Positions 44,301-54,699 of a stretch of 64,000 nt of DNA are shown here, one piece after another. The DNA comes from Casuarina equisetifolia. Lineage: Eukaryota; Streptophyta; Magnoliopsida; Fagales; Casuarinaceae. The notes under the pieces are model-generated. The model saw only the letters and a list, made by a program, of their open reading frames with translations. It was not told the DNA's origin and searched no databases. Each line of letters opens with the position of its first letter. Within the stretch, counting starts at the first letter, position 1. The position numbers and the translations under genes were made by a program. The stretch lies in NCBI GenBank assembly GCA_028551475.1, contig CM052359.1:8867583-8931582 (forward strand), written 5' to 3'.

Positions 44301-47300
44301 ATGTCAAAAAACTTGCAGAAGCTTCTGATTATATCACAGAACTCACTTAAGGTTCTTGAACTAAAATTTATAGTGGTGAGGTAACTTTTCTGAGGTTCTT
44401 GAACTTAAATTTTGTTCACTTCTGTAGAATATAGAATATGAAGATGCCCAGTAACACTGAAAGATAAAAAATGTCCAATGAATTGCTCTATTTGTTCAGT
44501 GAAAGATAAAAACTGTTTTCCCCAGGGATTAAGACACCGACAAAGAATGTTTTTAGTTGAATGTCAAAAAACTTGCAGAAGCTTCTGATTATATCACAGA
44601 ACTCATTTAAGGTTCTTGAACTTAAATTTATAGTGGTGAGATAACTTTTCTAAGGTTCTTGAACTTAAATTTTGTTCACTTCTGTAGAATATAGAATGTG
44701 AAGATGCCCAGTAACACTGAAAGATAAAAAATGTCCAATGAACTGCTCTATTTGTTCAGTGAAAGATAAAAACTGTTTTGCCCAGGGATTGACACCGACA
44801 AGGAATCTTTTTAGTTGAATGTCAAAAACCTTGCAGAAGCTTCTGATTATATCACAGAACTCATTTAAGGTTCTTGAACTTAAATTTATAGTGGTGAGAT
44901 AACCTTTATTTCAGTGATTGAAACTTGGAAGGGGATGAAATTTGTGGAGGCAAGTAATTCCAGATGTCATGACATATAGTGGTGAATCCAATTAGGAAAA
45001 ACTTGACAATAAGTTGTCAAAAAGTGTTTGCAATTAATTTGGAGAGACAGTTATTATAATCCTCCTTCCCTACTGCTTAAACAGTTAATGAAGTCAACCT
45101 TTTCATTGCATTCTTGCTTTTTCAGTATCTCTTTTGCTTGCTGATGGAGTAGTTTTAAGAAAAGCCTCCTTCTCTTTCAGTTCAACTTTTCGTGTTGGTT
45201 CCTAATTCTTTATCCTAGTTTTTCATTTGTTGACAATTTTATTGTTCAAAATGGATCTCCTGTCTTGCGTTTTCAAAATCCATATGCGGTAGATTGGACA
45301 TTAGGAGAAATGATGAGTGATGCAGCGCATATTCGCTACTTCTATCTTCCCTTCCGACAATGGTTGCTTGTTTTGTGTTGGCTAAATGCCTTTGCAGATG
45401 TCAGCCATGTTCGTACAATTTGTTTGTTCACCTTTTTCTCTATAAATTTTCCTTATAACCTGCTTCTGTTCATTCTTGTGAATACTTGCTAATTTGGGAT
45501 CATTCATCTCAACCTTAGGGGGTTCTATTCTTGGAGTTGAATTTCTGGATCCCCTTGCTGGACTTATTGTCTCAGGCATGATCCTAAAAGCTGGACTTGA
45601 AAGTGGTTATGAGAGGTATATTTATTGTTCTACTTTATTCTTGGACCACTGCTTCATTTCGTGCCATGTGCTTTTAGTGGTGCCACTCTGGACTCTCGTG
45701 ATGAATTTATGTACTTGTCGTTTGAACTTAGAAAGGTCCATAGTGCATCAATTATCCTGGAAACTTATTCAGCTGCCAAAATATGTTTGGAGTCTTGAAT
45801 CTCATTATACTATCTGTCACTCACTTTTGCATGGTTGCATTGTTTTCCAGTCACATTAGATTCCTCATGCACACGTGAAGCCTCATATATTGGGTATTGT
45901 AGTCCACTCATTCTGAGCATATCTCTTGAAGGTCTTCAGATAGTGTGGCTGGCTAAACAGTAACCACGCTTCATTTGAGAGGTGTAAATGGCTGGCAAAC
46001 CATTTAACACTGTTAAGACTCATTGCTACTCATATAAATTTCGTCTGCTGTTTTATCAACTGTCTAATTGACCTTTTAGATGTTGAAAGCTGGTATATGG
46101 TGCTTGACAAAGTGTGAGAGAAAATACTTTTAGTAGATTCAGCATGAATGTGATCTCTTCTTTTGATCCAATTTTTAGTGTTATGGAACTGGTAGATGCT
46201 GCAATCCCAGCAGAACAATTGGAACCCGTTAGACAAACAATACTACAAACCGAGGGTGTTAAGGTCAGTTTCAAATACGTTTTTTGGTTATACATTGAAT
46301 ATTGATACAACTGCAGGGAAAGTTAGTGATATTTCTTTAATCTTTGAACTTATGTTGTTATTTGCTTCATATATGGGCTCTCAGTCTATGTTTGTGGTTC
46401 TTTTTTAAAGAGTGGAAGCACCCAAAACAACTCACCAAATTAGTTGTTTGTTCTTTGATTTATGGTTACCCCTTTAAGAGTGGGTATTGCATGAGACTAG
46501 ATGCTTTATTTTGTTTATGAAATTTTAGAATCTATTGCAATGTTCAAGGCCAAGCCTAATTGGATGGCTCAACAACTTGTTTTCATCCGGCACTCTTAGT
46601 AACTGAGCTTTTTTTTTTCCCTCCACCCCACCCCCAATACCCCTACCTCGGTTTAAGGAATTATGTATGGGCCTGATAATTATAGTGTTCATATATAATT
46701 GTTTATGCTCTGTCTCGAATCTTACCTAGTGATATACTTAGCCTGCCTTGAAATGGAAGTAAAAAATAATTGATAGCAAAGAAAAAACTTGCCTGTGTTA
46801 AGAAGCCACTTCAGAACCTTTTGGCCTTACAAAAATAGACTTCATTTGTGAATTCTTTGCTACTAGTCATGTGTTACGAATTTATAAACTTCCAAGGAGT
46901 TGACCAAATTCCCTAGAGTTGTCTACAGGTGCAAACCTTGGTATAGGTGACTTGTGTCCAACTAAACAATGTTCTTGATCATGGTTTCAGTTAGAATAGC
47001 TGTTGTGTGTTTGTTAATGGTGGAGTTCATTCCATGCAGATGTAGGTCCAATTTGATCAACTTATTCATCTTTCCTATTAGTTTGCCTGTGTTTGCTGAT
47101 AGTTTCCGTTAGGGTCATATCATTCTGGTATTCTATTTTGAATATCCTCTGAAATTGTCTTCAGGGATGCCATCGATTGAGGGGAAGGAGGGCTGGTTCA
47201 TCTCTGTATCTTGATGTACATATTGAGGTTGGTTACCCTGATAATTAGAATCTTGCATGCTCCATATAGCTTTAGGTCTGGCTACAAAACTGCATCTATG

Positions 47301-49343
47301 TGATATTGACGATCCTATTAGGCTCCACTTTTGCTTGCAGGTTGATCCTCTATGCAGTGTTAGTGCTGGGCATTATATTGGAGAAAATGTTCGTCATCAG
47401 ATTCACAGGTTCCATCCTGAGGTGGCTGAAGTCTTCCTGCACATAGGTAAATTGCTTGGTTTTGCAGTTTTCCAAATTCTCGTACACAAACTCTGCTGGG
47501 GCTAGTGTAGTAGGTACAACGTTGCAGGAGGAACGGGGAAGCGATTGATTATTAAAATGGTCCTTATTGGAAGACACTTTCTTGGTGATCACCTAATTTT
47601 TCTGCCTGTCTTCATTTGCCAAATGATCAAATAGTCTGTAGTGATAAGATTCGGACAAAAATCTCCTCAGATTCTTTTATTCTTCTTAGAAATTTGAAGC
47701 ATTCTTGGTTTTTTGTCATGATTAACCAAAAAACAAGTAAAAATTTTGATTATTATTTCGGAAGGACTAAATCGAAATAAAGAGTCATATCTCATTGTAA
47801 TGACATATAAATCCCATTTTCATGTAGCAGACTAATGACTGATGCGTTGTATTTATGCAGCGTTTTCAAAATCCACTCCTCAAATGTAAATGTTAACAGA
47901 TATCTATGGCTATTTGGATGTCAGCATCTTTTCATCTGGCTGTGTTGCGTCACAGTATAGTAGTGTTATACGTCATTATTAGGTTGATCTTGATACCACT
48001 TATTACAATCTAAGAAAGTGTTAATATCTTCATTATATTATAAAGAAATATTTTTAAATTAGAATTAGAGCTTCCTATACTTATTTATAAAATCCAGTTT
48101 AACTTAGTAAATGGTTAATGTGGGACTACAACATCATTACAATTTATCCATTTAATTCGAAACTTAAAATGCATCCATGCTAATCCAAAATATCATATTT
48201 CCGTTCTCATTTGTAAGGGTAGATGATTGACCCCACCATCTTACCATGCGTGCTCTTTTGAAATAGCAGATAGCAATGTGAGAAAGATGAGGATAGATCC
48301 AAAACCTACAATTATTCATGAGCAAGATCCGAGTTACGGTAGATTTATGGGTTTTGCATTGAAGAAAATGTAGTATCTATTATCGTTCTTCATCTTTGGT
48401 GGGGTTCCAGGGGGAAGGCAGGGGGTGTTAATTGCATTTGAAAGGAGAGAAAAGTTCTTTTGTTATTACCACCATCTTCTTCTAACATGCGGGTTATATC
48501 ACCCTTGCGTAAATGGAATTATCATTGCCATTGCTGTTGTTGTCTCCCAAACGAATGTTTGCTTTCAGGAGAGAGAAAAAAATCATTGTTTTCTTGTTTT
48601 GTTTTGATTCATTCGGTTTTGGGCTTCTTATCATTTCTATTCACTCACATGCTATGTCCTTGCCTTCTAAAATTTCTTGCAGATCCTTCGATTTCTCATA
48701 TACCCCCGAGTATAGCTGACCAGCAAGAAGTTTTAAATAGAAATATTCCTGCCACTGATAAAGATGTTGAAGCACTTGTTTCCAATATCCTGTCTTCAAA
48801 ATTTCCTGAGGTACAGTGCTTTTTTGAAGTTAATACATGACTTTTATTGTAAGCTTTGCTATAGTTTGGAATTGTGTAATAACGGATGGATTCAATGGAG
48901 ACTTACGGGCTCCAACTTCAATGACTTTTAAACTCTGAACTGCTCTGGATTACACCAGATGTTTTTCTTAAATGAAGAACTTCTTCTGCCTGTTTACTTG
49001 ATGTGAAAATTATGATGGTGAGTGGGTTGCAGATAATGGTTGTTGAGCGCATTACACATCACTTGTTGCAAGGCAAGGTTTTGCTGCAAATTGAGGTCTC
49101 TATGCCCCGAGATATGCCGATACGGTAAATCTAGTAGTCAACCTTCTTTTGTTTCTTTATGATGGTCTAAGGTTTCCCGTTAAAAGCTCCTTTCTTTCTT
49201 TCCCTTCTGGTTCCAGAGATGCAATGGAGGTAGCAGAAAGAGCAAAGCAGGAGATTTTGAAGGCAGCCTCAAATATCATTCATGTCAGCATTCAGCTATG
49301 TTTAGGGCATCCAATGCCGCGGTTGATCGATGAATATCAGTAG
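41352..49343 (+). CDS. MTP6: Cation diffusion facilitator, MTP6/MTPC1-like metal transporter
   Basis: CDF proteins exchange protons for divalent metals; the MTP6 branch (Fe/Zn-CDF) is an organelle exporter. Twelve exons: 41352-41711, 42593-42662, 42837-42934, 43131-43285, 43750-43865, 45519-45615, 46179-46263, 47165-47227, 47341-47446, 48683-48810, 49033-49124 and 49217-49343; 1497 nt, 498 residues. The start MGFRF follows an in-frame TTG; the first 40 residues are basic and Ser-poor but could be a transit peptide. A His-rich patch HSHHDHGHQHH precedes TM1. The TM2 metal site is DAAHSVSD (H115, D119) and the TM5 site is WHHRAD (H251, D255). Between them is the conserved HPYGHGKFETLGALGIS loop and a second His-rich loop at residues 192-205. 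The C-terminal part (LYLDVHIEVDP..SAGHYIGE) is the cytosolic-type dimer domain. All borders are GT-AG. Assignment to MTP6 and not MTP5 or MTP7 is from memory of the N-terminal and TM2 sequence. Confidence 0.93.
44149..44904. repeat. About 2.9 tandem copies of a 260-bp unit in MTP6 intron 5
   Basis: Three near-identical units start at 44149, 44410 and 44670 with TTTTGTTCACTTCTGTAG. Periods are 261 and 260. The last unit is cut short at about 44904. Unit differences are few point changes and small indels, so the duplication is recent. No coding content or terminal repeats. Confidence 0.93.
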
Positions 49344-50340
49344 TTCAAAACGAAGTTGGAGGAGAAGGGATATTTAAGCCATATATTCGATGGTATAACA
49401 AGTGAGGTACAAGTGATTGTTAAGAACACTGAAGCACTAACACACTAGAATCTGTTCCCCGGTTGATTAGTAAGAGAAGAAAAGTTGTCAAAATAAGTGG
49501 TGGCACTCCATAAGTTTTAATTATGGTAACAGTGCTTTGCCGAAGCAGCTTTTCATGTAATTCTACTCACGTTGAATTCATTCCCAATCCCTGTGCAGAG
49601 GGGATGGTATTGAACCATTTTATTTGTGGGGAAGCTTATGATAATGCAGGGACTTGTAACCCTACCTATCTCGTGTTTGATTCTGTGTAATGCTTCTTGC
49701 GTTTGGCTGGCTGGAAAAATTAAGACAGCCTGCCAATTAAAGGATACCAGCTTCACAGGTGATTCATCAGTCCAATTTTTGTCACTGGTTGAAATTATTC
49801 AGAAAGAAAGAAAGAACACTGGAAACTCCATATTTACACAATTTCCATCAACTAACTACAGAAACTTATATCTGATCATGGTGAAGTTTTCTAGGCAATA
49901 CTCTTCTCCTTTTGACGAATTATGAAGACAAATGAGCTTAGCTTTCTTTGAAATTCATCTTGCCTCCCCGGCTTCAGCACCGGCTTTTGATAACCATTTA
50001 GTTTACTGGAAAATTGTCATTCATAATTCCATTATGCCGCCACAAACCGTGGACGTTCTTGAGTTAAAGATGAAACAAGCCCTGGCCTCCTGTACATTTC
50101 ATCATTACAACCCATATATTTGTTATTACTTAATCAAGGGGGAAAAGAATCAACTTTTGTCCTCAATGTTGATAAATATCAACTCTGCAATCTTCTCCAT
50201 CAACAAAAAGCTCACTCGTTTCGACAGCCCCTTGGTGACAATTCATGAGAAGAGAAGAAAAGAGAAAAGGAGAAAGAAGATAAACAAATCCGATAAAAAT
50301 ATAGAAAAAGGATGCAAGCATTACAGCACGAAAGTAGAGA
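49344..50340. other. MTP6 3' UTR and spacer
   Basis: This is 3' UTR of the MTP6-like gene followed by spacer to the snoRNA genes. The 145-codon frame at 49932-50369 has no recognisable motif and ends in a Lys/Arg-rich low-complexity stretch, so it is not called a gene. Confidence 0.4.
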
Positions 50341-50351
50341 AGAGGAAATTA

Positions 50352-50436
50352 GAGCCATTGATCAGATAATTGTAGTCTGTTTTTTTGAGTCGACATCATT
50401 GAAGTTCCGAAAAAGGTATCATCACGCCGATGGCTC
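50352..50436 (-). ncRNA. Box C/D snoRNA predicted to target 25S rRNA
   Basis: On the minus strand: terminal stem GAGCCAT (50436-50430) pairing perfectly with ATGGCTC (50358-50352), box C TGATGA at 50424-50419, an internal ATGATGT likely to be C', and box D CTGA at 50365-50362. Size 85 nt, normal for the class. The bases before box D (CAGACTACAATT then AT) complement AATTGTAGTCTG in the 5' part of plant 25S rRNA as I recall it. The fifth-base rule predicts 2'-O-methylation of the first U of AAUUG. I do not assign a family name. Confidence 0.8.
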
Positions 50437-50540
50437 GTAAAAACACCGCAAATTAGACAACGCAAAAGCAAATTAAGCAAAAACTTCAGTCATACTTTCA
50501 AATTGTAAAACCCAAAAAGACGAAGCAGCAAACTTGGAGT

Positions 50541-50629
50541 GAGGGCTCAGAAGGATCCATTGGTTTCTTCTAATCATTAGGGAAAAACTTTCCCTCATAA
50601 AATAGGTAGTTTAGATCATCACTGCCCAC
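50541..50629 (-). ncRNA. Box C/D snoRNA predicted to target 18S rRNA (U62/snR41-like)
   Basis: On the minus strand: GGGC (50627-50624) pairs with GCCC (50546-50543), box C TGATGA at 50621-50616, box D CTGA at 50550-50547, about 85 nt. The guide before box D, CCAATGGATCCTT, pairs with GAGGAUCCAUUGG of 18S rRNA (one G-U pair). The fifth base from box D falls on the A of GGAUCC. That adenosine is the site of the human U62 and yeast snR41 guides, as I recall. It lies about 105 bases before the second snoRNA on the same strand. Confidence 0.85.
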
Positions 50630-50732
50630 AACTCCCACAAAACACAAAATCAATACTAACCACAACACAAATTACACACAGCGAAAAACAGAGAGAGGGA
50701 TAGGGCTTGATAGACGAAGGCTGCAGTGGGGA

Positions 50733-50925
50733 TTTATATATATATATATATACATATAGCAAGCAGCGACTTTCAGAATTTAGGGTTTCCTGCGCGCTGC
50801 GCTGAAGGCAACTTTTCATCAACATTACCAAAATACCCTTATTAATCATCGTGGGCTCATGGGTCCACTTATGGTGCAATTGCAAGGCCCAAAGCCAGAG
50901 GTGTTTGTACAATTAGTGCAGCCCA
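50733..50925 (-). promoter_or_regulatory. snoRNA gene promoter: Site II elements, telo-box, TATA
   Basis: Reading the minus strand: TGGGCT (50925-50920), TGGGCC (50891-50886), a reverse Site II (TGGGCT on plus, 50852-50857), telo-box AAACCCTAA (50788-50780), then a TATATA run into TATAAATCC (50757-50733). Site II plus telo-box is the known plant promoter type for snoRNA and ribosomal protein genes. Its place just upstream of the two snoRNAs supports a single dicistronic transcript starting near 50705. Confidence 0.7.
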
Positions 50926-50929
50926 AAAG

Positions 50930-51767
50930 GGAAAGTAAAGGCATTTCTGATTCATGCTCAAAATGCCTCTGATTTTCTGATTCATACCCAAAAAAGGAGG
51001 TGTTTTTAAAGTGGTTTTCTTGTTGTTTTGAGTTTTTAGATATGGTTTAATATTTTTTTTCCATAATATATAAATCCATCATCTAAATATTTAGCAACAA
51101 AGTGTAATTCATATTGTTATTCCTTTTTTTTTTTGCCAAATATCCTTTACTTTATATTTATGAAAATTGGATTTAGCGATTTCCCTTGGTCTTTTTGTTT
51201 ATGAAGTATGTGTTGAGAATGAAAGTTTTACATTCTAGATGCACTTGTTAGGTAATATTTGAATGTAAATTTATTATTCTTTCTCACAAATTAATGTTTG
51301 GGTTGAATTTTAGACCTTTTAGATTAATAAATTTCCAGCATAGCATATGGATGCATGTTGGTGAGAAGATAGGGCATGGAATATTTGAAAACATGAAAGT
51401 GCACAAGATATTGTAGTGAAGTGCAAAAAAACATGTTGAACTTTGGTTGTACGTTGTCTTTCTAAATCACTCATAAAAATAACAATCCTAAGAATATCGG
51501 CCAAGATGCCCAACAGAACATTCTTTCTCGTTGTTGCTCCTGCACACACACCCTCAAGAAGCATCCAAATTCCTAGTCATGAAAAAAGTTTCGTTTTTGA
51601 GGTCTCCCAAACAGGCAAACTCGAGATTAAAGAGAAGAGCCATCTAATGGATCTTGCATGAGAGCGAAAGAAACTCAACAATCAAGCTCATGTGCGACAG
51701 TGCCTACTCCGAGTCCATGACTCGTCTCAACGTGGAAGGAACATGCATGCTCTTCCAGATGAAATTT
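50930..51767. other. Spacer between the snoRNA promoter and the IDD 3' end
   Basis: AT-rich, probably containing the IDD 3' UTR on the minus strand close to 51767. No further gene seen. Confidence 0.4.
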
Positions 51768-54549
51768 TCAGTTCCTAAATCCCCATGTGTGAGTTGTTGG
51801 AAAGGATTCATAATTGGAAATCTTGGGTGGCTCAATCATCGCCTCCAACTCCAGACGTTGCTGCTGCTGCTGCTGATGTTCGTGCAGGTTGACAGGCCCT
51901 GACCGTCCAATCCCCAGGAGATCTAGTGTCATCGTATCGTTTCCTCCACCGTTTCCAAACCTCGATGGACCTATTGGGATTCTTCCCACGTTGGTTCTTC
52001 TGTGCATCAAACTAGAATCACTGGTTTCATCTTGGTTTTGATCAGCTCCTGCGAACACTGAGCTATACATGTCATTCATTGCAGAGCCACCGGAATTAGT
52101 ATCAAAGAGATGAGAGATATCTTGAGGGTCTTTCTGCAAGAGCTGGTTGGTGAACCCGCCGCCGTTCATTCCAACCATGTCTGATTGATTTGGCTGTGGT
52201 TGGAAGTGATCATATGGGGGGTTATGCTGCTGATGAATGGCACCCGAGTAGGGGGGTATAATTGAAGAAAGCTGGTCAGGACCAGCCATGCTGCTAACGA
52301 AGCCCTTTTGCATCATGGGAGAGTTTATGCTATTGCTCGCGGAGGCACCCATCTGGGCGGCTTTCTGCAACAAGGCTGTTGCCGACATGTGAGCAGAACC
52401 GGAAAGTTGGCACCCATTTTTGCTGTCTTGGAGGTAATTGAAGCCAGAGGAGCTATTGGAACTGAGTTGAAGGCTTGATGAAGATGATGCCCTTGGAGCC
52501 CCAAAGAGAGAACCACTATTGCTTGAGAACATGCCACCAGCCATGTTCATGGACCTAAACAGCATCGGGACGGGTTCTTGAGGGAGGGATTTGAGCGGGT
52601 TCTTGGGGTCCAAATTCTCAATTTCGGATGCTCCGGTCGATGTGTTGGTGCTGCTGTTCATTGGCAGAGACGACATAATAAGTTCAGGTATCTGGGTCTG
52701 TAAGCTTGATCCGACGTTGTTCATAAGCCCTTGGTTTACTTTGTTGTTTTCTTCAGTCAATGCATCACAAAAGGCCCTGTGGGTGATAAAGCTATCTCTC
52801 CTGCGTACAAATGAAAAGGTGGACAGGATTAGGTTTTCCCTGTTAGTGAAAGTGCTTATTTGAATAGAAAAGTACAGTACACATAATTTTTGTTTGAGAA
52901 GAAAGATTAAAAACTTGAAGCAAAACAAAAAGCAAGAGCGGGGAGGGACATCATCAAAAGAAGCACCAAAAAGTTCATGTAAAAGACTCCAATTTTGTCG
53001 GTCATTTCCTCATATTTCCGTTATTTGGGATCCTTACATAAACCACGACAGTTTACCCAAAGTAAAGATAGCTTATGTACAATTACTCTTGAAAGATAAA
53101 CCTCTTATAGTCCCTTCTAGCCTTTTTTTTTATTATTTTAAAATCATATTATATATTTATTTCTGTCGTACCATAAAAATGAAAAGTAAATATGTATAAA
53201 TTAAGATGTTATTAGGAGAACCTATTTTTTCTTAAAATCAATTTGTAATGCAAAAATATGTATTTTGTTTTGAAAAAATTCTCAAACAAAATTTAAATTA
53301 TATATGACATTCTGCGTGTTATTCTTAGTCTTTTGATTTAAGGCTTTATGTTAATGTATGACAGATTGGATATGAACCTGGAAAAGATGGTTCCACAGTC
53401 ACACTTGTATTCTCTAGTACCACAACTCTTTTGGTGAGCCTTCCAATCCGACTGCACGGCATATTTCTTTGAGCACTTGTCGCATTTCCATTTCTTTTCT
53501 CCATGTTTCCGGCTGTAGTGTTTCTTAATCCCTGTAAGGTCTCCCAATGCACGAGCCGGGTTGTGATGAACGCATGACTGCTCAGGGCATATGTAGACGC
53601 GTTTCCTGACCTCGGTGCTGGTTCTTTGCTTGAGCTTCCATGGAAGATTGTGGCCTCGTCGGTGAAGCTGAAGGTTCTGGTCCCTCTGGAATCCTTTGTT
53701 GCAGATCTCACACACGAACCTGTTCGTTGCCATCAGCGTTGTCGGCGATAGAGCAATAACTTCAGCATTTGGATCTAATCCATAACAATCACACAATTAG
53801 CATGGCCTTCTCGCCTTCATCCAAAGCATAACGTTATTTATTATTTGCAGAGCATGAAATGTATGAGAGATTCATTCAAAATAAGAAAAGATTCATCCAT
53901 AAAAATATTACTCATGCATGTACAGTATTTCATGACCCATGGCGCCCACTACAGTTGGAAACAAAAAGGGAGCATAAAAAGCGAAATCAAGCAGACAGTT
54001 GTCGACAATCATTGTAATCTCCAGGCAATAATTGAACTTTATCAGATCAATTACTCCTACCAGAAAGAACAATCAGCTTTAATATCCTCCTAAAGAAGAT
54101 ACTCTTTTCTTTTATTCTCTCCAGCTGAATCATATACATCTTGACTTGTAGGCTTGATTATAGTTCAAATGTAAAATTGAGTAATAAATCTGAATCTATG
54201 TTTGATCAACTGATTGCTGGAGAGATTTTAAGCATTTCAGGATTCACCAGTACAGATACTTTCACGAACTTAGAAAGTTCAATCTAGGAATTATATATTA
54301 GCATAGAGAAGATGACTAAGGTGGTAGGTAAATGAAATTGCCTGGAGTTCCGGGAAGATTTCTTTTCTTCTTAGCCGGTTGCTGCTGTGGGGTTTGGGAG
54401 GTCGAGCTGTTGCTGTTGGGGGCAACGGCAAGTCCTGAGCTTGAGCCATGGAGGTTCTGTTGTAGCTGCTGTTGCTGTTTCTCTTCATGAACTTCCTCCC
54501 CAGTATTTCCTGAAGAGAAGCTGCCTTCATCACCTGAAATATTTGACAT
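51768..54549 (-). CDS. INDETERMINATE DOMAIN (IDD) C2H2 zinc finger transcription factor
   Basis: IDD proteins are plant nuclear DNA-binding factors that partner DELLA and GRAS proteins. Exons 54549-54342, 53774-53378 and 52800-51768 give 1638 nt, 545 residues. The nuclear signal KKKRNLPGTP comes just before the ID domain. The four fingers are ZF1 (C91, C94, H107, H111), ZF2 (C132, C137, H155, H160), ZF3 of C2HC type (C167, C170, H183, C187) and ZF4 (C194, C196, H209, C213). The C-terminus holds SATALLQKAAQMG and a LDLLGIG motif near the end, the two tail motifs of the family, with Gln runs. The first intron must start with GC (CCAG|GCAATT) to keep DPNAEVIALSP in frame. The start at 54549 (MSNISGDEG) resembles family N-termini, but an extra 5' exon is possible because TTTCAG lies just inside it. 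I cannot say which IDD number it is. Confidence 0.92.
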
Positions 54550-54699
54550 TTGAAAGACAAAAGCTTGATATAGTTACAGATGTTTGTTTTTGTGTTCTCG
54601 ATTTTTGTTCCTTTTTCGTTTCTTTTCCAAAACCTTCTTGTTTCTTTCTTCCTTGCCACTTGTTGGCGCTCACTCTAAAAGGAAGGGCTTGTTTTTGGT

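Noticed and set aside
44149..44904. CRISPR-like array
   Set aside because: The units are contiguous 260-bp tandem copies with no short repeat/spacer structure, in a plant intron.
49932..50369. 145-codon plus-strand frame after MTP6
   Set aside because: No motif, Lys/Arg low-complexity end, no promoter, and it overlaps the second snoRNA in antisense; treated as chance.
51654..51902. Plus-strand frame at the IDD 3' end
   Set aside because: It is the shadow of the IDD last exon (CTG repeat of the Gln run) in the opposite strand.
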